From assembly GCA_018817845.1 (NCBI GenBank), contig JAHITH010000056.1:1-7328 (forward strand): a stretch of 7,328 bases of DNA, given 5' to 3'. This DNA is from Patescibacteria group bacterium (GTDB lineage: Bacteria; Patescibacteriota; Microgenomatia; UBA1400; MFAQ01). Positions 1 through 6,426 of the stretch are shown in pieces (positions within the stretch are counted from its first letter, which is position 1; each line of letters begins with the position of its first letter). The notes beneath the pieces are model-generated. The model was given only the letters and a program-made list of their open reading frames with translations, did not search any database and had not been told where the DNA came from. The translations under genes were made by a program, and so were the position numbers.

Positions 1-343
1 CCACCCTTACCCTCCAAAACTCCTTATCTCCCAATTCCTTTTCCACCGACAAAATTCCATTATGAACTTTCGGCCCCACTCCTTTCTGAATTTTATACTC
101 CCCCAGTTTCAAATCCAAATCATCATGCACCACATACAAATTATCCAAATCAAGTTTATAAAACCTAACCATCTTAGCCACCGCTCTCCCACTCTCATTC
201 ATAAAAGTTGCGGGCTTCACCAACATCACTTTTCCCAAATCCTCTTTATGTTTTTCCAACTCATCCACCACCATAAATCCAACATTATGCCTTGTATTTT
301 TATACTTCTCTCCAATGTTCCCCAACCCCACAATCAGTTTCAT
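1..343 (-). CDS. pth: Peptidyl-tRNA hydrolase (Pth), 3' end cut by window edge
   Basis: Reading the minus strand from the ATG at 343 gives 114 uninterrupted residues that match bacterial Pth. This enzyme hydrolyses the ester bond of peptidyl-tRNAs that drop off the ribosome and so recycles tRNA in the cytoplasm. The start MKLIVGLGN (1-9) is the family N-terminus. The RHN triplet (18-20) carries the catalytic His19. FMN (47-49), VVHDDLD (71-77) and HNG (94-96) supply the expected substrate-binding Asn49, Asp74 and Asn95. Compared with the E. coli protein recalled from memory, about 18 residues are missing between His19 and Asn49, while the spacing of later motifs is unchanged. The usual GGGHGGHNG loop reads GVGPKVHNG (88-96). 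The C-terminal third lies outside the window. The gene diverges from the GT4 gene across 17 bases. The family call is secure; the compact form is probably lineage-specific. Confidence 0.93.
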   Translation of the reverse strand, partial: MKLIVGLGNIGEKYKNTRHNVGFMVVDELEKHKEDLGKVMLVKPATFMNESGRAVAKMVRFYKLDLDNLYVVHDDLDLKLGEYKIQKGVGPKVHNGILSVEKELGDKEFWRVRV

Positions 344-351
344 GAGATAAT
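343..351 (+). promoter_or_regulatory. Putative extended -10 promoter element for the GT4/GT2 pair
   Basis: The nine bases TGAGATAAT fit the extended -10 pattern TGnTATAAT with one mismatch in the hexamer (346-351). Transcription starting about seven bases downstream would begin near 358-359, only two or three bases before the GT4 ATG at 361, so the mRNA would be leaderless or nearly so. No Shine-Dalgarno sequence precedes that ATG, which agrees. No good -35 box is visible at the expected distance, as is common for extended -10 promoters. This is a consensus match only, in AT-rich DNA. Confidence 0.4.
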
Positions 352-358
352 TCTACCA
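350..358 (-). promoter_or_regulatory. Putative extended -10 promoter element for pth
   Basis: On the minus strand positions 358-350 read TGGTAGAAT, an extended -10 (TGn plus TAGAAT, one mismatch from TATAAT). A start seven bases downstream falls on the A of the pth ATG at 343, predicting a leaderless pth message. The spacer holds no Shine-Dalgarno sequence for pth. The element overlaps the plus-strand -10 by two bases, so the two divergent promoters would compete for polymerase. The -35 region is weak. Inferred from consensus only. Confidence 0.4.
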
Positions 359-360
359 GT

Positions 361-1455
361 ATGCGCATATTAATCACCACCGCCACCTATCCCCCCTCCG
401 TCAACGGCGTTGCCTACCACGTTCAACTACTTTTCAACTCACTTACTCAACTAGGCCACAAGGTCATGGTTCTAGCCCCAGATAATCCCAATGTCGACAT
501 CCCCGAGGCCGGCATCATCCGTTACCCATCATTCTCAAGTCCCATTGCCGAAAACTACCCCATTGGCATTCCTCTCGTTTCTCTAGAAAAAATCAAGCGT
601 TTCAAACCAGACATCATCCACACCCACCATCCTCTTATTATTGGCTCCCTATCTGCCTACCTAGCCAACAAACTTTCTATTCCCTTATTTTTTACTAATC
701 ACACTCGTTACCAAGAATACATTAAATACTACCTCCCTATTGGTACAAAAATCACCGAAAAAATCTTCAATCGTCACCTCAAACACTTTAGCCAAAAAAT
801 TTCCCGTGTCATCTGCCCCTCACCCACCATTCAACAATATCTCCAAAAAATAAGCATATTAAACACCAAAATCATCCCCAACGGCATCGACCTTGACAAC
901 TTTTGCCCCAAAATCCAATCTTCCACCAACCTTAGCCTTATCTTCGTCGGCAGGTTAGAAAAAGAAAAAAGACCAACTAATCTTATTTCCTTCGCACTTC
1001 AACTAAAAAAAACTACTCCCAATTTCCGCCTAACTATAGTCGGTGACGGCAAACTCAAACCGATTTTAGAACAACAAGTTAAGTCTCTAAATCTTAATAA
1101 AAATATCACCTTCACCGGCATCATTAGTCGTCCAAAACTCTCAAATTTACTCAATCAACATCATTTCTTTATTAGTTTTTCCACCTCCGAAGTTATGCCA
1201 CTAACCCACCTAGAGGCCCAAGCCTGCGGTCTACCCACAATTATCCCTAAAAACTCAGGTCTTAATAATTTTCTAAACAAAACCAACTCTATCATCGCTT
1301 CGTCAAGCCACCAACAAACTTGCAAAGCAGTTGAAAATACCTTCACCAATAACACCAAGTTTAACCAGCTATCCAAAAATAGTATTTCCAACGCCCAAAA
1401 ATACTCTAGCCAAAACACCGCTCAACAACTTATCAAGCTTTACAAAAAAAAATGA
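361..1455 (+). CDS. GT4-family glycosyltransferase (GT-B fold), lipid- or polysaccharide-directed
   Basis: This 364-residue protein is a retaining glycosyltransferase of the GT4 family, with an N-terminal acceptor domain (about 1-185) and a C-terminal nucleotide-sugar domain. VNGVAYHV (14-21) followed by GHKVMVLAP (32-40) is the classic acceptor-side start. HTHHP (87-91) and FTNHTRYQEY (111-120) resemble the 1,2-diacylglycerol glucosyltransferase and alpha-mannosyltransferase subgroup. NGID (174-177) and FVGRLEKEKRP (195-205) open the donor domain. The EX7E donor motif is intact as Glu277 and Glu285 (SEVMPLTHLE). No membrane segment is visible; such enzymes usually sit on the inner membrane face. 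Donor and acceptor cannot be told from sequence. The ATG at 361 is the first possible start and has no Shine-Dalgarno. The gene ends in Tyr-Lys-Lys-Lys on an A9 run and overlaps the GT2 gene. It is rich in Asn (31 residues) and poor in Val (13), as expected from a C-rich coding strand. Confidence 0.9.
   Translation: MRILITTATYPPSVNGVAYHVQLLFNSLTQLGHKVMVLAPDNPNVDIPEAGIIRYPSFSSPIAENYPIGIPLVSLEKIKRFKPDIIHTHHPLIIGSLSAYLANKLSIPLFFTNHTRYQEYIKYYLPIGTKITEKIFNRHLKHFSQKISRVICPSPTIQQYLQKISILNTKIIPNGIDLDNFCPKIQSSTNLSLIFVGRLEKEKRPTNLISFALQLKKTTPNFRLTIVGDGKLKPILEQQVKSLNLNKNITFTGIISRPKLSNLLNQHHFFISFSTSEVMPLTHLEAQACGLPTIIPKNSGLNNFLNKTNSIIASSSHQQTCKAVENTFTNNTKFNQLSKNSISNAQKYSSQNTAQQLIKLYKKK
1444..1452 (+). 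other. A9 tract at the GT4/GT2 overlap, candidate slippage site
   Basis: Nine consecutive A residues encode the last three Lys codons of the GT4 gene. They run directly into the TGA stop (1453-1455), which overlaps the GT2 ATG (1452-1454). One extra A in the transcript, or a -1 ribosomal shift on A_AAA_AAA, would carry translation past the stop and into the GT2 frame at its own Met, giving one fused protein of about 611 residues. It is the longest A run I noticed; others in the window reach eight. Whether slippage occurs cannot be seen from DNA. Confidence 0.5.
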
Positions 1456-2195
1456 AACCCTTCTTCTCCATCATCATTCCAAGCTTAAACGAAGAATTTG
1501 CCCTACCACTTCTCTTTAAAGATCTGTCAAGTCAGACTTTTAAAAACTTTGAAGTTATCTTAGTAGACAGTTACTCAGAAGATAAAACCACAAAAAAAGC
1601 CAGTAAATTTTTAAACAAACTAAACCTACAAATTACATTCTCTAATCAACGCAATGTTTCCATTCAAAGAAATCTCGGTGTCAAAACAGCCAAGGGAAAA
1701 TATCTAATTTTCTGCGACGCAGATAACCGTCTACCTTCATATTTCCTAGAGGGTATCAAATACAACTTAAATCGAAAACCAACTCAAATTTTTACTTGCT
1801 GGTGCCAGGCCGATTCACAAAAAAAAGCCGATAAAGCCATCGCCACCCTCATCAACATTACCATAGAAGCCGCCAATAAACTAAACTACCCCGGTGCCCT
1901 TGGAGCAATGATCGGCTGTACTCCCAAAGCCTTTAAAAAAATCGGTCAATTCAACCCAAATATTACCTTTGCAGAAGATGCAGAATTTATAAGAAGAGCT
2001 AGTAAAAAAAATATAGACTTTAAAATTTTTAAAGACCCTCACTTCACCGTTTCCTTCAGACGCTTTCGCCAACAGGGTAGACTAAAATCACTTCAACAAT
2101 ACGCCAAACTCCATCTAAAAACAATTACTCAAAAAAGTATCAATCGCCAAGAATATCTCACAGGAGGGCAAACTTTTGAAAACAACGGCTCCTAA
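1452..2195 (+). CDS. GT2-family glycosyltransferase (GT-A fold)
   Basis: This 247-residue protein is an inverting-type GT2 glycosyltransferase. FFSIIIPSLNEE (4-15) is the standard first strand. EVILVDSYSEDKT (34-46) holds Asp39, which contacts the nucleotide. GKYLIFCDADNR (82-93) carries the metal-binding DxD motif Asp89-Ala-Asp91. AEDAEF (174-179) supplies the catalytic-base region (Glu175/Asp176), and RRFRQQGR (203-210) matches the basic (Q/R)xxRW-like segment near the active-site lid. There is no clear transmembrane helix and no extra domain, and the length is that of a minimal soluble GT2 enzyme. Translation is probably coupled to the upstream GT4 gene through the ATGA overlap, since no Shine-Dalgarno lies before the ATG. 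Together they suggest successive sugar additions to one envelope acceptor, but substrate and product are unknown. The TAA stop shares bases with the TAG of the converging exchanger gene. Confidence 0.88.
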   Translation: MKPFFSIIIPSLNEEFALPLLFKDLSSQTFKNFEVILVDSYSEDKTTKKASKFLNKLNLQITFSNQRNVSIQRNLGVKTAKGKYLIFCDADNRLPSYFLEGIKYNLNRKPTQIFTCWCQADSQKKADKAIATLINITIEAANKLNYPGALGAMIGCTPKAFKKIGQFNPNITFAEDAEFIRRASKKNIDFKIFKDPHFTVSFRRFRQQGRLKSLQQYAKLHLKTITQKSINRQEYLTGGQTFENNGS

Positions 2196-3163
2196 CCCAC
2201 CAACAACTCCAACCCCACAAACATAACATAAAGCCCCAATAAAACCAAGGCCTCCCATCTATCAAGTTTTTTCTTTGTCATACAGAACGCCCAAAATAGG
2301 CTAAAAACAGCAATAAAAGTTCCACCTGCCACAAAAAGTCTGGAAACACTCATAATCTCAATTGGGTGGATTAAACAAGTAACTCCAATAATCAAGGTAG
2401 AGTTAGCCACCGTACTTCCAAGTAAGTCTCCAAACACCAAGGCCACATTTTTTTTCCTAATAGCCTGCGTCTCTAAAACCAGCTCTGGCAAACTGGTCCC
2501 CACCGCCACCACCAGTATTCCAATTAAAAATACCGGCACACCCAAATCACCAGCTAAACCAGACGCAAATCTCACCAGTAAATCTGCCCCCACTATTACA
2601 CCAGCCAAACCCAACGCAAGTTTCAAGGCCCACCTATCCACATGATTACCATGTATCCACTCTAATCTAGTAAGTAGTCCGTGGTTTTTACCACCTCTCT
2701 CGGCCAAACTCTTATGCTTACCGGCAATTACTACGTCTCTAATATAAAAAGCATAAGCTACCAATAAAATAATCCCATCCAACCGTGATAACCTACCATC
2801 AAGCATTAAAAAAAGTGGCATTAAGCCCGCCAAAAAAGCCGCTATAAACTCCCGCTTCATAAACTCCCCCACCACAGAAACAGACCCCGCAATCAAACTT
2901 GCTCCACCAATTACCAAAGACACATTTGCCACATTACTCCCCAACACATTACCCAATGAAATTTCTGGCTTTCCTTCCAAAGCGGCCGTAATTCCCACAA
3001 ACAACTCCGGCAAACTGGTAGACAAAGCCACCATAATAGCCGCTAGCACCAAACCATCAACCTTAAGTTTTACTACCAACCGCTCAAAAGCACCAATAGC
3101 CATTCTAGTAGCCAATATCAAAAATACACTTGAAGCAACAATTCCTAAAATATCAAAAATCAT
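2192..3163 (-). CDS. CaCA-family sodium (or proton)/calcium exchanger, YrbG-like
   Basis: This 323-residue protein has the two inverted alpha repeats of the Ca2+/cation antiporter family and the usual prokaryotic length. The first repeat contains STSLPE (48-53) and GNVLGSN (71-77). The second contains GTSLPE (222-227) and GDLLGST (245-251). Glu53 and Glu227 are the expected ion-binding acids of the SLPE motifs. About ten hydrophobic segments surround a short polar, His-containing loop near 146-178 that joins the two halves. Members export Ca2+ across the cytoplasmic membrane using an inward Na+ or H+ gradient; the coupling ion cannot be read here. The ATG lies in the ATGA overlap with the upstream P-type ATPase, and a GAGAGG stretch in the last ATPase codons could act as ribosome binding site, so the pair is probably co-translated. 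The second repeat has Asp and Thr where the first has Asn residues, a normal form of asymmetry in the family. Confidence 0.92.
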   Translation of the reverse strand: MIFDILGIVASSVFLILATRMAIGAFERLVVKLKVDGLVLAAIMVALSTSLPELFVGITAALEGKPEISLGNVLGSNVANVSLVIGGASLIAGSVSVVGEFMKREFIAAFLAGLMPLFLMLDGRLSRLDGIILLVAYAFYIRDVVIAGKHKSLAERGGKNHGLLTRLEWIHGNHVDRWALKLALGLAGVIVGADLLVRFASGLAGDLGVPVFLIGILVVAVGTSLPELVLETQAIRKKNVALVFGDLLGSTVANSTLIIGVTCLIHPIEIMSVSRLFVAGGTFIAVFSLFWAFCMTKKKLDRWEALVLLGLYVMFVGLELLVG

Positions 3164-5727
3164 ACCTCTCTAATTAAACCATAAAAACCCCACTTAATCG
3201 CCTCCACTATCACTATCAACAACAACGACCCACAAAGCACCAAGCCCAGCTCATAAAACCCCAAAGGCACGGTTCTAAACACCTTCTGCAGTACCGGTAG
3301 ATATACCGCCATCAACTGCATCATGGCTCCCGCCAGCACCCCGGCAATCAACCAGGGGTTTTGAAAAAAGCTAACCTTCCAAATTGGCTTTGTTAACGAT
3401 CTGGATGAAAACACATAAAACAAAGAATTAATCCCTAACATAGTAAAGGCCAGAGTTCTTGACAATTCCAAAGATCTCTCTAAAATAAAATAGTACCAGC
3501 CAAAGACTCCCAAGGTCATTACTCCTGCTGTTAAAGATATAATCGCAACCAACCAAATCATTTCCTTATTTAAAATCTTCACATTTTTACCAATAGGTTT
3601 TCTAGTCAATAATCCTTCTTCTTTTGGCTCAACCGTCAACGCCAAATATGGAAAACCATCGCTAATTAAGTTAATCCATAATATCTGAACCGCCAATAGC
3701 GGTAACGGCCAACCCAAAACCAAACTTACCACAACCAATATAACTTCAGCAAAAGCATCAGCCAGTAAATACAACAGCACCTTGCGTAAATTATCAAATA
3801 TTCCCCTACCCTCCTCAATCGCCGCCAAAACCGTGTCAAAATTATTGTCCAACAGTATCATGTCCGACGTTTCTCTAGCCACATCACTAGCCTCACTTAC
3901 CACTATACCAATGTCCGCCTGCTTCAAAGCTGGTGCGTCGTTTACCCCATCTCCCGTCATGGCCACCGTGTGACCCATATCTTGCAATATTCTTACTATC
4001 AATAATTTCTGCTCTGGTGTGATTCTGGCAAAAAGTACCGCTTTATCAACTCTATCCATTATATTTTTGGGTACCATTCCTTCCTTTAACCCCACAAAAT
4101 CATCACCAACCATTATCAATTTTTCATTCAAGTTTTCTCCCACCAAACCAGCCTGATTTATTACAGCCCAAGCAGTCTCTTTATAATCTCCCGTAATTAC
4201 CTTCACATCAATTCCAGCTCTTTTTGCTCCCTCTAAAGATTCTTTTACTCCCTCTCTTACCGGATCTTCATAGACCACCACTCCCACCCAGATATAGTCT
4301 TTAACATCATCTCTACTTAATTTCTTCTTATCTTTGGTTTTTTTGTATCCAAAACCAACTAACCTGTAGCCTTTACTACCCAACTTTTTAAATGCCTCTT
4401 CCCAATCTCTTACTTTCCTTTTATCCACCCCACACTTACTCATAACCACTTCTGGTGCTCCGCTAATAAACTCAATCTGCCCCTTCTCATCCACAAAATC
4501 ATGCAAAGTAACAATGTACTTATATTTATGATCAAACGGCAAACCATCAATCCTTGGATGCTTTTTATCAAAACTTTTCCTCAAGCCTTTCTCGGCCCAC
4601 CTTTCCATAGCCGTTTCCAACGGATCCCTTAGATCATTACAGAGCACCGCTCCCTTAACCAGCCAGTCGCAGGTCACGTTTTTTCCACACTCTAGTCTTT
4701 CCAAAACAGTAGCATTGGGATTCACCACCCCACCAATTGCCTCCATCTCACCCACCGTAATCGTTCCAGTTTTATCCAAACAAAAAACGTCCACTCCACC
4801 CAAAGTCTCGGCCGCCAAAAGCTTTCTTACCAAAGCCTTTCGTTTCAATATTCTCCCCATTCCTACCGTCAAAATCACCGTTAAACTAATTACTAATCCT
4901 TCCGGAATTGCCGCCACCGCCAACGCCACCGCCATCTCAAACACTTCCAAAGCACCCCTACCTGCCAACAGACCAATAACAAATACTAACAATGAAACCA
5001 CGCCCACAAACATAGCTAACTGCTTACTCAAAATCTTTAAACGCCCTTGTAACGGCGTCTCTTGAATTTCCTTTCTTATCACCTTCTTGGCAATCTTCCC
5101 CATTCTTGTCTTACTTCCAGTTCTTACCACCAACAGCTCTCCAATTCCCTTCTCAACCACCGTCCCCATAAAACCCTTATAAACACTCTTGACTTTTCCA
5201 TACCAACTAAAATCATTACCATCATACTTACCATCCAAGTCAAAGGTCTTTTTCTCTACCGGCACACTTTCACCAGTCAGTATCGCCTCACTCATAAACA
5301 CTCCGTCTTCTTTTACCAACACCCCATCGGCCGGCACTGTTCTGCCAATCTCCAACCTGACCACGTCCCCAGGCACCAACAGGCTAGCGTCAATCTTCAT
5401 CCATTTGCCATTTCTTCTAACCAAAGCCTTGGTAGACAAAAGTTTAGACAAACTCTCCAAAGACTTTTCCGCCTTAAACTCTTGCACAAATCCTAAGACC
5501 GTATTTAAAACAACAGCCGCCATAATCACTCCAGAGTCTATGTACTCTCCCATAACAAAGGTCACTCCAGCCGCCAACAGCAACACATAAATCAAAGGCG
5601 ACTTTACTTGATTAAACAAAACCTGCCACCAACGCACCCCCGCCTTTTTTAATATCTCATTCTTACCCACCAACTTCCTCTTCCTCCCCGCCTCCACCTT
5701 ACTCAAACCTCGTCTAATTAAATCCAT
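3160..5727 (-). CDS. P-type cation-transporting ATPase, Ca2+ (P2A-like) type
   Basis: This is an ATP-driven cation pump of the membrane, 855 residues from the chosen ATG. In order it shows: cation-ATPase N-terminal region GLSKVEAG (7-14); actuator-domain TGES (151-154); helix M4 with PEGL (275-278); phosphorylation site DKTGT (318-322, Asp318); nucleotide-domain SGAPE (422-426); DPVREGVKE (488-496); TGD (512-514); hinge TGDGVND (591-597); then six C-terminal helices M5-M10 (about 647-845). By alignment with SERCA recalled from memory, Ca2+ site II is complete (Val271, Ala272, Ile274, Glu276, Asn686, Asp690). Site I is degraded: Ala658 replaces Asn768, and Glu908 has no clear counterpart, though Glu661 and Ser689 remain. 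This suggests one ion per cycle, probably Ca2+; Mn2+ or another ion is possible. The ATG at 5727 is preferred because AGGA lies six bases upstream; an in-frame TTG at 5766 would add 13 residues. The gene follows dedA by 44 bases and overlaps the exchanger by four. Confidence 0.92.
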   Translation of the reverse strand: MDLIRRGLSKVEAGRKRKLVGKNEILKKAGVRWWQVLFNQVKSPLIYVLLLAAGVTFVMGEYIDSGVIMAAVVLNTVLGFVQEFKAEKSLESLSKLLSTKALVRRNGKWMKIDASLLVPGDVVRLEIGRTVPADGVLVKEDGVFMSEAILTGESVPVEKKTFDLDGKYDGNDFSWYGKVKSVYKGFMGTVVEKGIGELLVVRTGSKTRMGKIAKKVIRKEIQETPLQGRLKILSKQLAMFVGVVSLLVFVIGLLAGRGALEVFEMAVALAVAAIPEGLVISLTVILTVGMGRILKRKALVRKLLAAETLGGVDVFCLDKTGTITVGEMEAIGGVVNPNATVLERLECGKNVTCDWLVKGAVLCNDLRDPLETAMERWAEKGLRKSFDKKHPRIDGLPFDHKYKYIVTLHDFVDEKGQIEFISGAPEVVMSKCGVDKRKVRDWEEAFKKLGSKGYRLVGFGYKKTKDKKKLSRDDVKDYIWVGVVVYEDPVREGVKESLEGAKRAGIDVKVITGDYKETAWAVINQAGLVGENLNEKLIMVGDDFVGLKEGMVPKNIMDRVDKAVLFARITPEQKLLIVRILQDMGHTVAMTGDGVNDAPALKQADIGIVVSEASDVARETSDMILLDNNFDTVLAAIEEGRGIFDNLRKVLLYLLADAFAEVILVVVSLVLGWPLPLLAVQILWINLISDGFPYLALTVEPKEEGLLTRKPIGKNVKILNKEMIWLVAIISLTAGVMTLGVFGWYYFILERSLELSRTLAFTMLGINSLFYVFSSRSLTKPIWKVSFFQNPWLIAGVLAGAMMQLMAVYLPVLQKVFRTVPLGFYELGLVLCGSLLLIVIVEAIKWGFYGLIREV

Positions 5728-5733
5728 ACTTAA

Positions 5734-5737
5734 TCCT
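5734..5737 (-). promoter_or_regulatory. Shine-Dalgarno that decides the ATPase start
   Basis: On the minus strand AGGA sits six bases before the ATG at 5727, an ideal spacing. The alternative TTG at 5766 is preceded only by the AAAAAGTAGAGTTT end of dedA and has no such site. This is the clearest ribosome binding site in the window; most other genes here seem to rely on overlap or leaderless starts. Confidence 0.5.
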
Positions 5738-5771
5738 ATCAAATTCCACCCCCCTTGCTCGATCAAAAACT

Positions 5772-6413
5772 CTACTTTTTCTTTTTCGCCTTAATCGCTT
5801 CAACCACCATGGGCAAAACCGAGATACCAATAATAACAAAAATCACCAGGGTAAAGTTGTGTTTTACCGCCGGCATGTTTCCAAAGAAAAATCCAGCCCA
5901 ACCAAAAAGCATTACCCAGGCTACCCCCCCCACAACGTTATACAAAATAAAATGCGGGTAACTCATCTTACCCACCCCCGCCACAAACGGAGCAAAGGTT
6001 CTCACAATCGGCACAAATCTAGCCAGTATTATGGTCTTTCCTCCATATTTTTCGTAAAACTTTTCTGTCTTATCAATATGATCCTGATTAATAAACTTAA
6101 TCTTAGGGTTATCCACAATTTTCTGGCCCAAGAAATGTCCAATCCAGTAATTAACCGTATCTCCTAAAATCGCTGCCAGCATCAAAAACCCCACCATCAA
6201 CCAAATATTCAAATCCCCCAGGGCCGCAAACGCTCCAGCAGCAAAAAGTAATGAATCACCCGGCAAAAACGGCGTTACCACAAAACCAGTCTCTGCAAAA
6301 ATAATCAAAAACAAAATTCCATAAGTAAGCGTTCCATAAGTAGAGATAATCTCCCCCAAATGCACGTCTAAATGAATAATAAAATCAATCAAAAATCTTA
6401 CAACTTCCATCAT
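5772..6413 (-). CDS. DedA-family (SNARE-associated/VTT domain) membrane protein
   Basis: This 213-residue integral membrane protein matches the bacterial DedA family at its usual length. Glu41 lies in IFAETG (38-43), Asp53 in [10 protein letters not shown] (48-57), and Arg132 and Arg138 in [16 protein letters not shown] (131-146). These match the membrane-embedded residues known to be essential in E. coli YqjA (Glu39, Asp51, Arg130, Arg136) at a constant offset of two. The [13 protein letters not shown] stretch (84-96) is also typical. Some DedA proteins flip undecaprenyl phosphate back across the membrane, others affect proton-dependent drug or pH tolerance; which applies here is not visible. 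The C-terminus is a Lys-rich tail, probably cytoplasmic. The gene starts 13 bases after the ligase stop with tandem ATGs (6413 and 6410) and no Shine-Dalgarno, so coupling to ligase translation is likely. A G8 run in the coding strand (plus 5924-5931) is in frame. Confidence 0.92.
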   Translation of the reverse strand: MMEVVRFLIDFIIHLDVHLGEIISTYGTLTYGILFLIIFAETGFVVTPFLPGDSLLFAAGAFAALGDLNIWLMVGFLMLAAILGDTVNYWIGHFLGQKIVDNPKIKFINQDHIDKTEKFYEKYGGKTIILARFVPIVRTFAPFVAGVGKMSYPHFILYNVVGGVAWVMLFGWAGFFFGNMPAVKHNFTLVIFVIIGISVLPMVVEAIKAKKKK

Positions 6414-6426
6414 AATATCATAACAC

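Noticed and set aside
62..373. Plus-strand open frame of 103 codons overlapping the left end
   Set aside because: It is antisense to pth, its product is a low-complexity His/Ile/Pro-rich string with no family likeness, and the minus strand gives an unmistakable Pth.
1161..1418. Minus-strand open frame inside the GT4 gene
   Set aside because: It is the mirror of the EX7E donor-domain region of GT4 and has no recognisable motif or start signal.
4715..5590. Several plus-strand open frames (4715-5065, 5062-5496, 5189-5590) antisense to the ATPase
   Set aside because: They overlap one another and the conserved ATPase domains. Their Ser/Thr/Pro/Asn-rich products reflect the C-rich strand and match no protein family.
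5728..5766. TTG start at 5766 for the ATPase, adding 13 residues
   Set aside because: It has a rare start codon, no Shine-Dalgarno, and the extra residues do not match the family N-terminus convincingly; the ATG at 5727 has AGGA at six bases. It remains possible.
6414..6426. Short overlapping ATG (6421) in front of dedA as a leader peptide
   Set aside because: It encodes only three codons before TGA and is out of frame. With tandem ATGs in AT-rich DNA this is expected by chance.
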